From positions 1 to 42,769 of the forward strand of contig JAAYHC010000074.1 in assembly GCA_012735535.1 (NCBI GenBank): 42,769 bases of DNA. Direction: 5' to 3'. The DNA comes from Bacillota bacterium (lineage in GTDB: Bacteria > Bacillota > UBA5301). Under the pieces are notes generated by a model. The model saw nothing but the letters and a program-made list of their open reading frames with translations, did no database searches and was not told the DNA's origin. This document shows positions 7,509 through 14,264 of the stretch, one piece after another (within the stretch, counting starts at the first letter, position 1; each line of letters opens with the position of its first letter). Position numbers and translations under genes: made by a program.

Positions 7509-8227
7509 TTGTAAGCTATAACTCTTTGCGCCATTTACAACGCTGTTTGCAGGCCCTCTATCGTTACACCCCCCGGCCGTTCAAGATTTATATCGTTGAT
7601 AATGCCAGCACGGACGGGACGGTGAGTTTTTTGCAAGGCCGGGCGGACGTCGAATGTATTTTCAATACCGTCAACAAGGGCTTTGCTGCTGCCTGCAACC
7701 AGGGTATCCGGCGTGGTCATCACGACTATATTGTCTTGCTCAACCCGGATGTCGAGGTGACCAAGGGGTGGTTGGAGCCATTGATCAGAGTAGCCAGGAA
7801 CCCTAAAGTAGCGGTGGTCGGGCCGAAGATGGTGAATCCGGCCGGATTGATCGTCGGAGCGGGTGTGCAGAGTTGGGAGGAGATTACGCGGCCGCGCGGT
7901 TGGCTGCAACCGGACCGGCCTGGCCTATATGACCGGCTGGAAGAGTGTATTTCGGTGGGTGGAGCTTGTTATCTGCTCAAACGGGCATTGCTTGCGGAAT
8001 TAGGCTTGCTCGACGAGCGGTATTTCTTGTATTTTGAGGAGACGGATTACTCAATTTCCGCTCTGAAGGCCGGCTACAAGGTGATTTATAACCCGGAAAG
8101 CAAAGTGATCCATCATGTCGCCGGGAGTGGAGCAGGTGAAGATTTCAACCGGCGGATGATGCATTTTCAGGAGAGTCAACGGCAGTTTGTGCGCAAATGG
8201 CGGGGTAAGATCCCATGTCTGCCCTAA
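7430..8227 (+). CDS. Family 2 glycosyltransferase (rhamnosyltransferase-like)
   Basis: 265 residues with a complete GT2 core: DIVIVSYNS first strand, YIVDNASTDGT, NKGFAAACNQGI, the metal-binding LLNPDVEV, GGACYLLKRALL and FLYFEETDYSISALKAG, the usual WbbL/rhamnosyltransferase-like end. It transfers a sugar from an NDP donor to an unknown acceptor at the cytoplasmic side. The conserved core begins only at 7496, and the only in-frame starts are ATG 7409 and ATG 7430; 7430 has GGAAGGGG upstream. Either choice overlaps the previous gene in another frame, which suggests translational coupling. The C-terminus also overlaps the next gene by 13 bases. It belongs to the putative spore-surface glycan cluster. 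Confidence 0.88.
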   Translation: MVSVSNGQNGFSHQHSSAANPGTDIVIVSYNSLRHLQRCLQALYRYTPRPFKIYIVDNASTDGTVSFLQGRADVECIFNTVNKGFAAACNQGIRRGHHDYIVLLNPDVEVTKGWLEPLIRVARNPKVAVVGPKMVNPAGLIVGAGVQSWEEITRPRGWLQPDRPGLYDRLEECISVGGACYLLKRALLAELGLLDERYFLYFEETDYSISALKAGYKVIYNPESKVIHHVAGSGAGEDFNRRMMHFQESQRQFVRKWRGKIPCLP

Positions 8228-9237
8228 AGGTCCTCTTTGTGAGCAGATCAAACCTGACCACCGTTCCGGCCGGTGATACGGTCCAGGTTTTGAACACCAA
8301 GCGGGCTCTCGAGGCGTTGGGGATCCAAGTAGATCTGGTTGTGCGGACGGAGCCGAAAGTACAAGGACATACCCTCATCCATTTGTTTAATACCATCCCG
8401 ATCCACGAGATCATGCCGGTTTACAATTGGGCAAAACAGACCGGACTGCCGCTGGTGCTCTCGCCGATTTACTGGGATGCCGCCGGTTGGGTGGCCGAAT
8501 CCGCCGATGCACAGGGTCAAGAGTGGCGGCTAAATTGGTGGCGAGAAACGCAAGAGCTCCGGAAACAGGTTATTGCCGGTGCGGACTTATTGCTGCCTAA
8601 TGCTCAGGCTGAGGCGGAGAAAATCAGGGCCGACTTCGGATTGTCCTCTCTGTCATACAAGGTAGTACCGAATGCGGCCGATAAACTTTACGCCTGTGGC
8701 AACCCACAGGCCTTTCGCCGACGGTTTAAGATTAGAGGCGATTTTGTTTTCTGTTCGGCCAGGATTGATCCCCGCAAAAATCAACTGGCGTTAATCGAAG
8801 CCTTGGCCGATACCGATTTTCAGCTGGTCTTTGCCGGCAATGGCAGCGATGCCGGTTATTTTCGCCGCTTTCAGGCCAAGTTAGGCCCGAAAATACACCA
8901 CCTCGGCCTGCTCCAACCACGAGACCTAGCCAATGCCTATGCGGCGGCGAAGGTGCACGCTTTGGTTAGTTGGTACGATACTCCAGGCTTGGCGAGCTTG
9001 GAGGCCGCTCTGGCCGGTTGTCAGATTGTCACCACCGAGCGCGGGTCGGCTCGCGAGTACTTTGGTTCACAGGCTTTTTATTGCCAACCGAATGACCTGG
9101 GGAGCATCCGTCGGGCGGTAGTCTCAGCTTATCAGGCACCGAGAAGCCCCGGTTTGCGCCGGTTGATTGCCGAAAAATACACCTGGGAGCAGGTTGGGCG
9201 GGTCACCAAACAAGCTTATCTTGAACTCTTAAGCTAG
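8215..9237 (+). CDS. Family 4 glycosyltransferase (GT-B fold)
   Basis: 340 residues. The N-terminal Rossmann half starts KVLFVSRSN and has the donor-proximal GDTVQVLNTKRALEALG. The C-terminal half has FCSARIDPRKNQLALIEAL and LVSWYDTPGLASLEAALAGC, which includes the ExxxxxxxE-type nucleotide-sugar binding region of GT4 retaining transferases (here the first Glu appears replaced, the second is in ASLEAAL). A soluble or peripheral cytoplasmic enzyme. ATG 8215 overlaps the preceding GT2 stop by 13 bases, so the two transferases are almost certainly cotranslated and act in one glycan pathway. Donor and acceptor are unknown. Confidence 0.85.
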   Translation: MSALKVLFVSRSNLTTVPAGDTVQVLNTKRALEALGIQVDLVVRTEPKVQGHTLIHLFNTIPIHEIMPVYNWAKQTGLPLVLSPIYWDAAGWVAESADAQGQEWRLNWWRETQELRKQVIAGADLLLPNAQAEAEKIRADFGLSSLSYKVVPNAADKLYACGNPQAFRRRFKIRGDFVFCSARIDPRKNQLALIEALADTDFQLVFAGNGSDAGYFRRFQAKLGPKIHHLGLLQPRDLANAYAAAKVHALVSWYDTPGLASLEAALAGCQIVTTERGSAREYFGSQAFYCQPNDLGSIRRAVVSAYQAPRSPGLRRLIAEKYTWEQVGRVTKQAYLELLS

Positions 9238-9243
9238 TTCAAA

Positions 9244-9267
9244 GAGGCAGGCCGCTCGGCCTGCCTC
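9244..9267 (-). terminator. Strong hairpin, possible terminator
   Basis: GAGGCAGGCC and GGCCTGCCTC form a perfect 10-bp stem with a 4-base loop. On the minus strand it is followed by TTTGAACT, a weak T tract; on the plus strand by GAGATT, no T tract. It lies seven bases after the GT4 stop and may serve both strands. Confidence 0.5.
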
Positions 9268-9436
9268 GAGATTGGGAGGAGCATTAGGATTAACCAAATA
9301 TAAGTGCGTTTGTCTCCTGGTGTTGCCTTTAAACGTGCGCTCTTTGGGTACCTGTCGGGGGATGGTGGCGACACGGGTACAGGCTATTATTGGGGGTTGG
9401 GAATAATCTCTTAGCTTTGGCCGGCCCCCTTTCATC
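9244..9436 (-). ncRNA. Possible structured small RNA (about 190 nt), family unknown
   Basis: The gap 9238-9484 holds no convincing protein gene. On the minus strand a -10-like TATACT (9448-9443) would start a transcript near 9436 that ends in the strong hairpin at 9267-9244. Inside, GTACC-CG-TGTCG pairs with CGACAGGTAC around a short loop, ATTATT pairs with AATAAT, and GAGATT near the 5' end pairs with AATCTC just before the terminal hairpin, closing the molecule. Size and closed ends recall 6S-type RNAs, but I do not recognise the conserved elements of any family. It could also be the 3' UTR of the minus-strand gene at 9485. Confidence 0.3.
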
Positions 9437-9442
9437 TTGTCT

Positions 9443-9471
9443 AGTATAGTTTATGATTGTCCCGGCGAAAA
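9443..9471 (-). promoter_or_regulatory. Weak sigma-A-like promoter for the putative RNA
   Basis: TATACT (minus strand, 9448-9443) with TTTTCG 17 bases upstream (9471-9466). The -35 is poor (3 of 6), so only the -10 is persuasive. Confidence 0.3.
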
Positions 9472-9484
9472 GTGCTTGCGGTTG

Positions 9485-9901
9485 TTACTTTTTTAAGTCC
9501 AGCTTAGCCCAGGCTAGTTTCTTCCCCTTGAGGTTGTAGGCTTCAAAAATAATCGTCGGTTTGTAGAAGAAATCCTTGGTGATCGTATAGATCCCCAAAT
9601 GATCAGGGATTTCTTCAGCGGCTATCGTCGTGGTGTTGCCCCGGTACATGATTTCCAAGACCTTGAGATTGAGGGTAATGATCCCAATTTCGCCGGGACC
9701 AAGTGGGGTGAGCCGGTTCTTAGCCTGTTTGGGAACCCCATCAGTCAGCTCAGCCCAGCCGCGCTCAGACTCGCGGATAATCAGATCGGATTTCCCGTAG
9801 TTCAGATTCGGCCAGGCCTGGCCGTCAAAAAGGATGCGCGGGGTCAAGGGAATATATTCTACAGCTGGGTGGCGATGGACGTGAGGTATTTTGTAGCGCA
9901 T
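9485..9901 (-). CDS. Hypothetical protein, beta-rich, 138 aa
   Basis: 138 residues starting MRYKIPHVHRHPAV. I do not recognise the family. The start at 9901 is supported by GGAGGGA six bases upstream; the in-frame extension beyond it has no SD. The sequence has no signal peptide, no membrane segment and no cysteine. It alternates short hydrophobic strands (GEIGIITLNLKVLEIMY, KPTIIFEAYNL) and ends in the basic tail WAKLDLKK. One segment (YGKSDLIIRESERGWAELTDG) looks like a small beta sandwich edge. It is divergently oriented from the YlbF-family gene, sharing the 137-base gap 9902-10038. No role can be assigned. Confidence 0.65.
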   Translation of the reverse strand: MRYKIPHVHRHPAVEYIPLTPRILFDGQAWPNLNYGKSDLIIRESERGWAELTDGVPKQAKNRLTPLGPGEIGIITLNLKVLEIMYRGNTTTIAAEEIPDHLGIYTITKDFFYKPTIIFEAYNLKGKKLAWAKLDLKK

Positions 9902-9971
9902 GCGATTCCCTCCTATCTCTGACACCATATTATATGGGCGAATATCCCAAGATGTGCGCGAGCCCCGCCGC

Positions 9972-10000
9972 TTGAAATTTACCCGGCGAGCATATAGTAT
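9972..10000 (+). promoter_or_regulatory. Sigma-A-like promoter for YlbF gene cluster
   Basis: TTGAAA at 9972-9977, 17-base spacer, TAGTAT at 9995-10000 (an overlapping TATAGT at 9993-9998 gives a 15-base spacer). The SD AGGTGAGGGGGA follows at 10020-10032 and the TTG start at 10039. Confidence 0.5.
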
Positions 10001-10038
10001 TGAAGAAAAAGGGTTCAATTAGGTGAGGGGGAACAGTC

Positions 10039-10401
10039 TTGTCTAGGATCATGGAACTGGCAGAACAGCTAGCTCAAGCAATCCAAGAAGGGCCGGAGTT
10101 TGCCAGGTTGAAGAAAGCCCAAGCCAAATTAGCTGAAAATACAGCCGCGCAAATCATGTATGCAAACTTTCAAAAACTGGCTTTGGAGCTGGATAAGATG
10201 CGCCTCGCCGGGGAGGAGATTCCTCCGGAGAAACTGGAAGAAGTACGGAAGAAATACGAGTTGTTGATGTTTAATGAAGATATCAAAGATGTAATGATGG
10301 CCGAGGCAGAGATTAGCCAGATGCTCTTGGAGGTGTATCATGTATTGGTCCGTGCTTTAGGAGTATTGGCTCCGCAAACCCCGGGTACGGACAAGAACTA
10401 A
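10039..10401 (+). CDS. YlbF/YmcA family regulator-like protein
   Basis: 120 residues, almost wholly helical: an N-terminal amphipathic helix (MELAEQLAQAIQEGPEFARLKKAQAKL), a central charged helix (ALELDKMRLAGEEIPPEKLEEVRKKYELL) and a C-terminal ISQMLLEVYHVLVRAL helix. This is the layout of the Com_YlbF family (YlbF, YmcA, YheA). In Bacillus subtilis YlbF and YmcA with YaaT act on RNase Y and on Spo0A phosphorylation. Whether this copy does the same is not visible. The TTG start at 10039 is supported by a strong purine-rich SD at 10020-10032 and the family's usual N-terminus. It heads a closely packed run (gaps 4-20 bases) through fumarase. Confidence 0.8.
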   Translation: MSRIMELAEQLAQAIQEGPEFARLKKAQAKLAENTAAQIMYANFQKLALELDKMRLAGEEIPPEKLEEVRKKYELLMFNEDIKDVMMAEAEISQMLLEVYHVLVRALGVLAPQTPGTDKN

Positions 10402-10420
10402 CTGCAAGGAGGTGCCGGCT

Positions 10421-11356
10421 GTGGGTGGTCTGCACAGAAAAAAACTGAGCACGGTAGGTTGTCTGGTGGTGGTACTCTTGGTCGTAGGCGTGGCGGTTAG
10501 CGTCACTGCCGAGCAGTGGCCGGCGCCCTCCGGATGGGTTAACGACTATGTCGGGTTGTTCTCCGCCGCCGAAAAAGCTGAGTTGGAGAGAAGGCTTACG
10601 GCGATCGAGGCGCAAAGCGGTGTGGAAATTAGTGTGGTGGCTCTGGCCGACACCGGCGCTTATTCTCCGAAAGAGTATGCCGTTCGACTTTTTGAGCGGT
10701 GGGGGATCGGTAAAAAGGGGGCCGACAATGGCCTGCTGATACTAATTGCTGTCGATGATCGGCGCATCGAGGTCGAAGTCGGTTATGGTCTTGAAGGCCT
10801 CCTGCCCGACGGCAAAGTGGGCGAGCTGCTTGACCGCTTTTTTATTCCGGCGGCTAGAGCCGGGCGGCTGGGGGCTGGAGTAGTCGCTCTAGTTAACGAG
10901 CTGCAGTCGGTTCTAACCACCGGTGAGGCCACGGGGCGGTCCCAGATGTCGACGGCTTCCCCGGATGCGCTGATTTTCGGCGTAATCCTCCTGGCCCTGG
11001 TGATCTTGCTTGTTTCGCTTATCGGAATCGCCAGGTTGTCACGGGGCGGCGGAGCTAAATGCCCGCAGTGTGGGCAGCGTCTGCGGGTTCAACGTTCGGT
11101 TTTGCGCCAGCCGACCGAGACTGCCGACGGTTTGCAAAGAGTGACCTATACTTGTCCGTCCTGCTCCTACCACCGGGCGACCGAGGTGGTATTACCGGCA
11201 ATCGTTGCGACAACGACCGCGCCTGGACTACCCCCGATCATTTTTGGCCCCGGGAGGGGACCGCGGCGCGGAGGCGGTAGCGGCGGCGGATTTGGTGGAT
11301 TTGGCGGTTTTGGCGGCGGCCGCTCCGGTGGCGGTGGGGCTGGTCGTAGTTGGTAA
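10421..11356 (+). CDS. TPM-domain (DUF477/YgcG-type) membrane protein
   Basis: 311 residues. A signal peptide or anchor (CLVVVLLVVGVAVSVTA, to about residue 30) is followed by a TPM domain (WVNDYVGLFSAAEKAELERRL, VEISVVALADTG, NGLLILIAVDDRRIEVEVGYGLEGLLPDG, residues about 38-165), a transmembrane helix (LIFGVILLALVILLVSLIG), a zinc ribbon with CPQC and CPSC, and a Gly-rich GGGFGGFGG tail. TPM proteins of this type often sit beside LemA, as here. In plants the family is linked to photosystem II repair; in bacteria the role is unclear. The start is GTG 10421: AAGGAGG ends eight bases before it, whereas the upstream GTG 10412 lies inside the SD. Confidence 0.85.
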   Translation: MGGLHRKKLSTVGCLVVVLLVVGVAVSVTAEQWPAPSGWVNDYVGLFSAAEKAELERRLTAIEAQSGVEISVVALADTGAYSPKEYAVRLFERWGIGKKGADNGLLILIAVDDRRIEVEVGYGLEGLLPDGKVGELLDRFFIPAARAGRLGAGVVALVNELQSVLTTGEATGRSQMSTASPDALIFGVILLALVILLVSLIGIARLSRGGGAKCPQCGQRLRVQRSVLRQPTETADGLQRVTYTCPSCSYHRATEVVLPAIVATTTAPGLPPIIFGPGRGPRRGGGSGGGFGGFGGFGGGRSGGGGAGRSW

Positions 11357-11370
11357 TTATGGGGGTGGAA

Positions 11371-11931
11371 ATGATGAATTATGTAAAGAAGTATTGGTGG
11401 GCTCTGGTCTTAGTTGTCGTGGTCTTGCTCGGATTTAACGGTTATAACACCCTGGTAACGATGGATGAACAGGTGAACGGGGCCTGGGCGCAGGTGGAAA
11501 ACCAGCTCCAGCGGAGGTTTGATCTGATTCCCAACCTAGTGGAAACGGTCAAGGGTTATGCTGCCCATGAAAGCGAGGTCTTAGGCGCTTTGGCCGAGGC
11601 CCGGGCTAGGTATAGCGGGGCCGGTACGGTGCAAGAAAAAGCTGAGGCCAGCGCGCAGTTGGAAAGCGCGCTCTCACGTTTGCTGGTCATTGTCGAAAAC
11701 TATCCGCAGCTCAAAGCGGATACCCAGTTCACCCGGCTCCAAGATGAGCTCGCCGGCACGGAAAACCGGATTGCCGTGGCCAGAATGCGGTATAACGAAC
11801 AGGTTCAGGCGTTCAATGCCCGCATCCGGCGCTTGCCACATGCCTTGTATGCTTCGCTCTTCGGCTTTTCAGCGCGTGAATATTTCCAGCCGAGTGAAGG
11901 AGCTTTCAACGCGCCCAGAGTCGAGTTTTAG
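11371..11931 (+). CDS. lemA: LemA family protein
   Basis: 186 residues. One N-terminal transmembrane helix (WWALVLVVVVLLGFNGYNTLV) is followed by the conserved LemA segment (MDEQVNGAWAQVENQLQRRFDLIPNLVETVKGY), then a helical core with IVENYPQLKADTQFTRLQDELAGTENRIAVARMRYNEQVQAFN, and the family's short C-terminus ending in EYFQPSEGAFNAPRVEF. It is a membrane-anchored coiled-coil protein with a cytoplasmic or extracellular helical bundle; molecular function is not established, though LemA/TPM pairs are common. The GGGGGTGG at 11360-11367 supports ATG 11371 or ATG 11374. It is followed after 12 bases by the fumarase alpha gene. Confidence 0.92.
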   Translation: MMNYVKKYWWALVLVVVVLLGFNGYNTLVTMDEQVNGAWAQVENQLQRRFDLIPNLVETVKGYAAHESEVLGALAEARARYSGAGTVQEKAEASAQLESALSRLLVIVENYPQLKADTQFTRLQDELAGTENRIAVARMRYNEQVQAFNARIRRLPHALYASLFGFSAREYFQPSEGAFNAPRVEF

Positions 11932-11943
11932 GAGGGGTCCCCG

Positions 11944-12786
11944 ATTCGTACCATTAGCGCCGACAAAGTCACTGCGGTTGTCCGTGAGCTCTGTATGGAG
12001 GCCAATTACGAGTTGGCAACCGGCATGGGGGAGGCCATCAAAAAAAGCATCGAGGCCGAGGAATCTCCGGTCGGCCGGGAAGTCTTGGCCGAACTGGTTG
12101 CCAATAGCGAACTGGCGCTGACCGAGTCCGTCCCGATCTGTCAAGATACCGGGTTGGCCGTAGTCTATCTCGAGTTAGGCCAGGATGTTCACGTTGTCGA
12201 TGGTGACCTCTATTTGGCGATTGATGAAGGGGTACGTCAGGGCTATCAAGAGGGGTACCTGCGTAAGTCGGTGGTTTCCGATCCTTTGCTCCGCCAGAAT
12301 ACCGGCGATAATACCCCGGCCTTTATCCGGGTACAGATCGTGCCGGGGGACAAATTGAGAATTCATCTCCTGCCGAAGGGCGGGGGGAGCGAAAATGTCA
12401 GTCGTTTGGCGATGCTCAAGCCGGCGCAAGGGGTGGCCGGGGTCAAAGACTTCGTTCTCTCCACGGTGGACAAGGCCGGAGGGAATGCTTGCCCGCCCTA
12501 TGTAGTGGGAGTGGGCATCGGCGGCACTTTCGACGAATGTGCTTTTCTAGCCAAACGGGCGTTGATGCGTCCGGTGGGCAGTCCCAGTCCCCGGCCTCAT
12601 CTGGCCGAACTTGAACAAGAGCTTTTGGCGTCCATCAATGATCTGGGGATTGGGCCACAGGGCTATGGCGGACGAGTTACCGCTCTAGCGGTGCATATCG
12701 AAGCGAGCCCGACCCATATTGCTTGCCTGCCGGTGGCGGTGAACCTGAGCTGCCACGCCTTACGCCATAAGATGAGGGAGATTTAA
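11944..12786 (+). CDS. fumA: Class I fumarate hydratase, alpha subunit (apparent ATT start)
   Basis: 280 residues. Alpha chain of the oxygen-sensitive [4Fe-4S] fumarase (or tartrate dehydratase) family; with the beta chain it interconverts fumarate and malate. Motifs: SVPICQDTGLAVV, KGGGSENVS, GGNACPPYVVGVGIGGTFDECAFLAKRALMRP. Likely cluster ligands are Cys66, Cys183 and Cys270 (in VAVNLSC). The conserved N-terminus RTISADKVTAVVRELCMEANYEL starts right at ATT 11944, six bases after the perfect SD AGGAGGGG. The frame has a stop at 11929-11931 and no ATG, GTG or TTG before ATG 11995, which would cut 17 conserved residues. I therefore place the start at ATT. Confidence 0.9.
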   Translation: MRTISADKVTAVVRELCMEANYELATGMGEAIKKSIEAEESPVGREVLAELVANSELALTESVPICQDTGLAVVYLELGQDVHVVDGDLYLAIDEGVRQGYQEGYLRKSVVSDPLLRQNTGDNTPAFIRVQIVPGDKLRIHLLPKGGGSENVSRLAMLKPAQGVAGVKDFVLSTVDKAGGNACPPYVVGVGIGGTFDECAFLAKRALMRPVGSPSPRPHLAELEQELLASINDLGIGPQGYGGRVTALAVHIEASPTHIACLPVAVNLSCHALRHKMREI

Positions 12787-12790
12787 ACCG

Positions 12791-13342
12791 ATGTTCGAGA
12801 TAACTACGCCATTCTCAGATGACTTGGTGGAGCTGCTGCGCGCAGGTGATCGTGTCGTCTTGAGCGGAGTGATTTATACCGCCCGGGATGCGGCCCATGC
12901 CCGGATGGCTGAAGCGCTCCGGGCCGGGGAGGAGCTGCCGTTTCCGCTCGCCGGCAATGTTATCTATTACGTGGGCCCGGCACCGGCCAAACCTGGTTGG
13001 GCCGTCGGTTCCGCCGGACCGACTACGAGCGGGCGGATGGACAGCTATACACCGGAGCTATTGAGACTCGGGCTTAAAGGTATGATCGGCAAGGGCGCGC
13101 GGTCAGAGGAGGTCAAAGCTGCTCTCCGGGAGTATAAGGCGGTTTATTTTGCGGCGACCGGCGGTGCGGGGGCGCTCTTGGCCAAGCGAGTGGTTCGGGC
13201 GCGGGTGATAGCCTATCCCGATTTGGGACCGGAGGCCGTTCATGAGTTTGTGGTTGATAAGTTACCACTTACCGTGGTGAACGATATGTATGGTGGTGAT
13301 CTTTATCTTGACGGACGCCGCCGGTATGCTAGGCAGCGGTAG
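12791..13342 (+). CDS. fumB: Class I fumarate hydratase, beta subunit
   Basis: 183 residues, the C-terminal swivelling domain partner of the preceding alpha chain. Visible motifs are SGVIYTARDAAHARM, the substrate-binding SAGPTTSGRMDSYTP, MIGKGARS, and FAATGGAGALLAKRV. Two-gene fumarases of this kind are common in anaerobic Clostridia and archaea, where they serve an incomplete or reductive TCA cycle. The four-base gap to the alpha gene indicates one operon. It could be a tartrate dehydratase beta chain instead, which has nearly the same sequence pattern. Its TAG ends one base before the TAA of the convergent minus-strand gene. Confidence 0.9.
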   Translation: MFEITTPFSDDLVELLRAGDRVVLSGVIYTARDAAHARMAEALRAGEELPFPLAGNVIYYVGPAPAKPGWAVGSAGPTTSGRMDSYTPELLRLGLKGMIGKGARSEEVKAALREYKAVYFAATGGAGALLAKRVVRARVIAYPDLGPEAVHEFVVDKLPLTVVNDMYGGDLYLDGRRRYARQR

Positions 13343-14134
13343 TTAGAACTGTAGTAACAGGCGGAGGTTTGTACCGGCAACGGGGCGGGCCTCCCGCGTG
13401 CTGAACTCTTTGTGCAGATGGAAAGTATCGATAAGATAGCCTGAGCGCGAACCAAGGGTGCTAGTTCCCTGCCCGACCAGCTCGGGAGCCTGCGCCCAGT
13501 CGGATTGGACCCAGAGCGACCAATCGGTATTAGCGGCGATCAAGTAACGGATCTCTTCGGTTTCAATAAGTATGCGGCCTGGTTCGACCAGGCTTTTTTG
13601 ATAGGCTTGGATTTGTTGGGGCCAGGCGCGACAAACCGCCCAGGCGGGCACGGTCAAAGAAAGGCGGAGCGGTAAACTTTCAATCAGTTCTCCAGCGGTT
13701 GTGAGCATGACTTGGACCGTAGCGGTGTAGGTACCGGGCGGTGCCAGCACCGGAATGCTGGCGGTAAACTGGAGGCCTGGCGCCGGGCCGTGTTCTTCGC
13801 GCCCCTCCCAGACCCAGCTGGCGACCGACCAACCGAGCGAGGCCCCGACCAGTTCCTTCCCGGTCTGATCGTGCCAATTAGCGATGATGAGTACGCTGAG
13901 TTCAGGCTGCCCGGCCAGGCCGAGCGGGCGTAGGATGACCGGAGCGGTTGTATATCCTATTACTTGAGTGGGCAGTGAAAAGAGATTGTCCACGGCCAAG
14001 CGGGCAAAGCGGTCCGCTCCGATGTTTTCAAAACGAATCGTGAGATGCTCTTGGGCATAGGTGGCCGGTTGCGGATGGCAGGCTAAGAGCAGGCCAAGCC
14101 AGATCATGGTCAGCAGCTTGCGCAGCACGGACAT
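13343..14134 (-). CDS. Putative lipoprotein, beta-sandwich, unknown function
   Basis: 263 residues. The N-terminus MSVLRKLLTMIWLGLLLAC is a type II signal peptide with a lipobox ending at Cys19, so the protein should be lipid-anchored outside the cytoplasmic membrane. The rest looks beta-rich, with a first domain (LTIRFENIGADRFARLAVDNL to SLPLRLSLTVPAW) containing APPGTYTATVQVML, typical of immunoglobulin-like or NEAT/COG1470-type beta sandwiches, and a second part (IRYLIAANTDWSLWVQSDW) of about 70 residues. I cannot name the family. GGGAGGG seven bases upstream supports the start at 14134; the longer frame has no SD. It is transcribed away from the ABC transporter genes and converges on fumB with no spacer. 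Confidence 0.72.
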   Translation of the reverse strand: MSVLRKLLTMIWLGLLLACHPQPATYAQEHLTIRFENIGADRFARLAVDNLFSLPTQVIGYTTAPVILRPLGLAGQPELSVLIIANWHDQTGKELVGASLGWSVASWVWEGREEHGPAPGLQFTASIPVLAPPGTYTATVQVMLTTAGELIESLPLRLSLTVPAWAVCRAWPQQIQAYQKSLVEPGRILIETEEIRYLIAANTDWSLWVQSDWAQAPELVGQGTSTLGSRSGYLIDTFHLHKEFSTREARPVAGTNLRLLLQF

Positions 14135-14264
14135 GGGCAGACCCTCCCATACGCTAATTGGTAGTAGCATATGCCTGGCTTGTCCCTAGTATGCACAGGG
14201 ATGAGGGGAGCGGGTGTGGAAATATACTGGACTAAGGGAGAAAGACTTTGAAGGAGGGTCGCCG

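Noticed and set aside
9229-9435. 68-codon minus-strand frame
   Set aside because: No SD, runs through a strong hairpin, and the translation has no recognisable pattern; an RNA fits better.
14135-14264. Possible cobalamin riboswitch upstream of the BtuF-like gene
   Set aside because: The gap is only 130 bases and no B12-box-like sequence is visible, so a full riboswitch does not fit.
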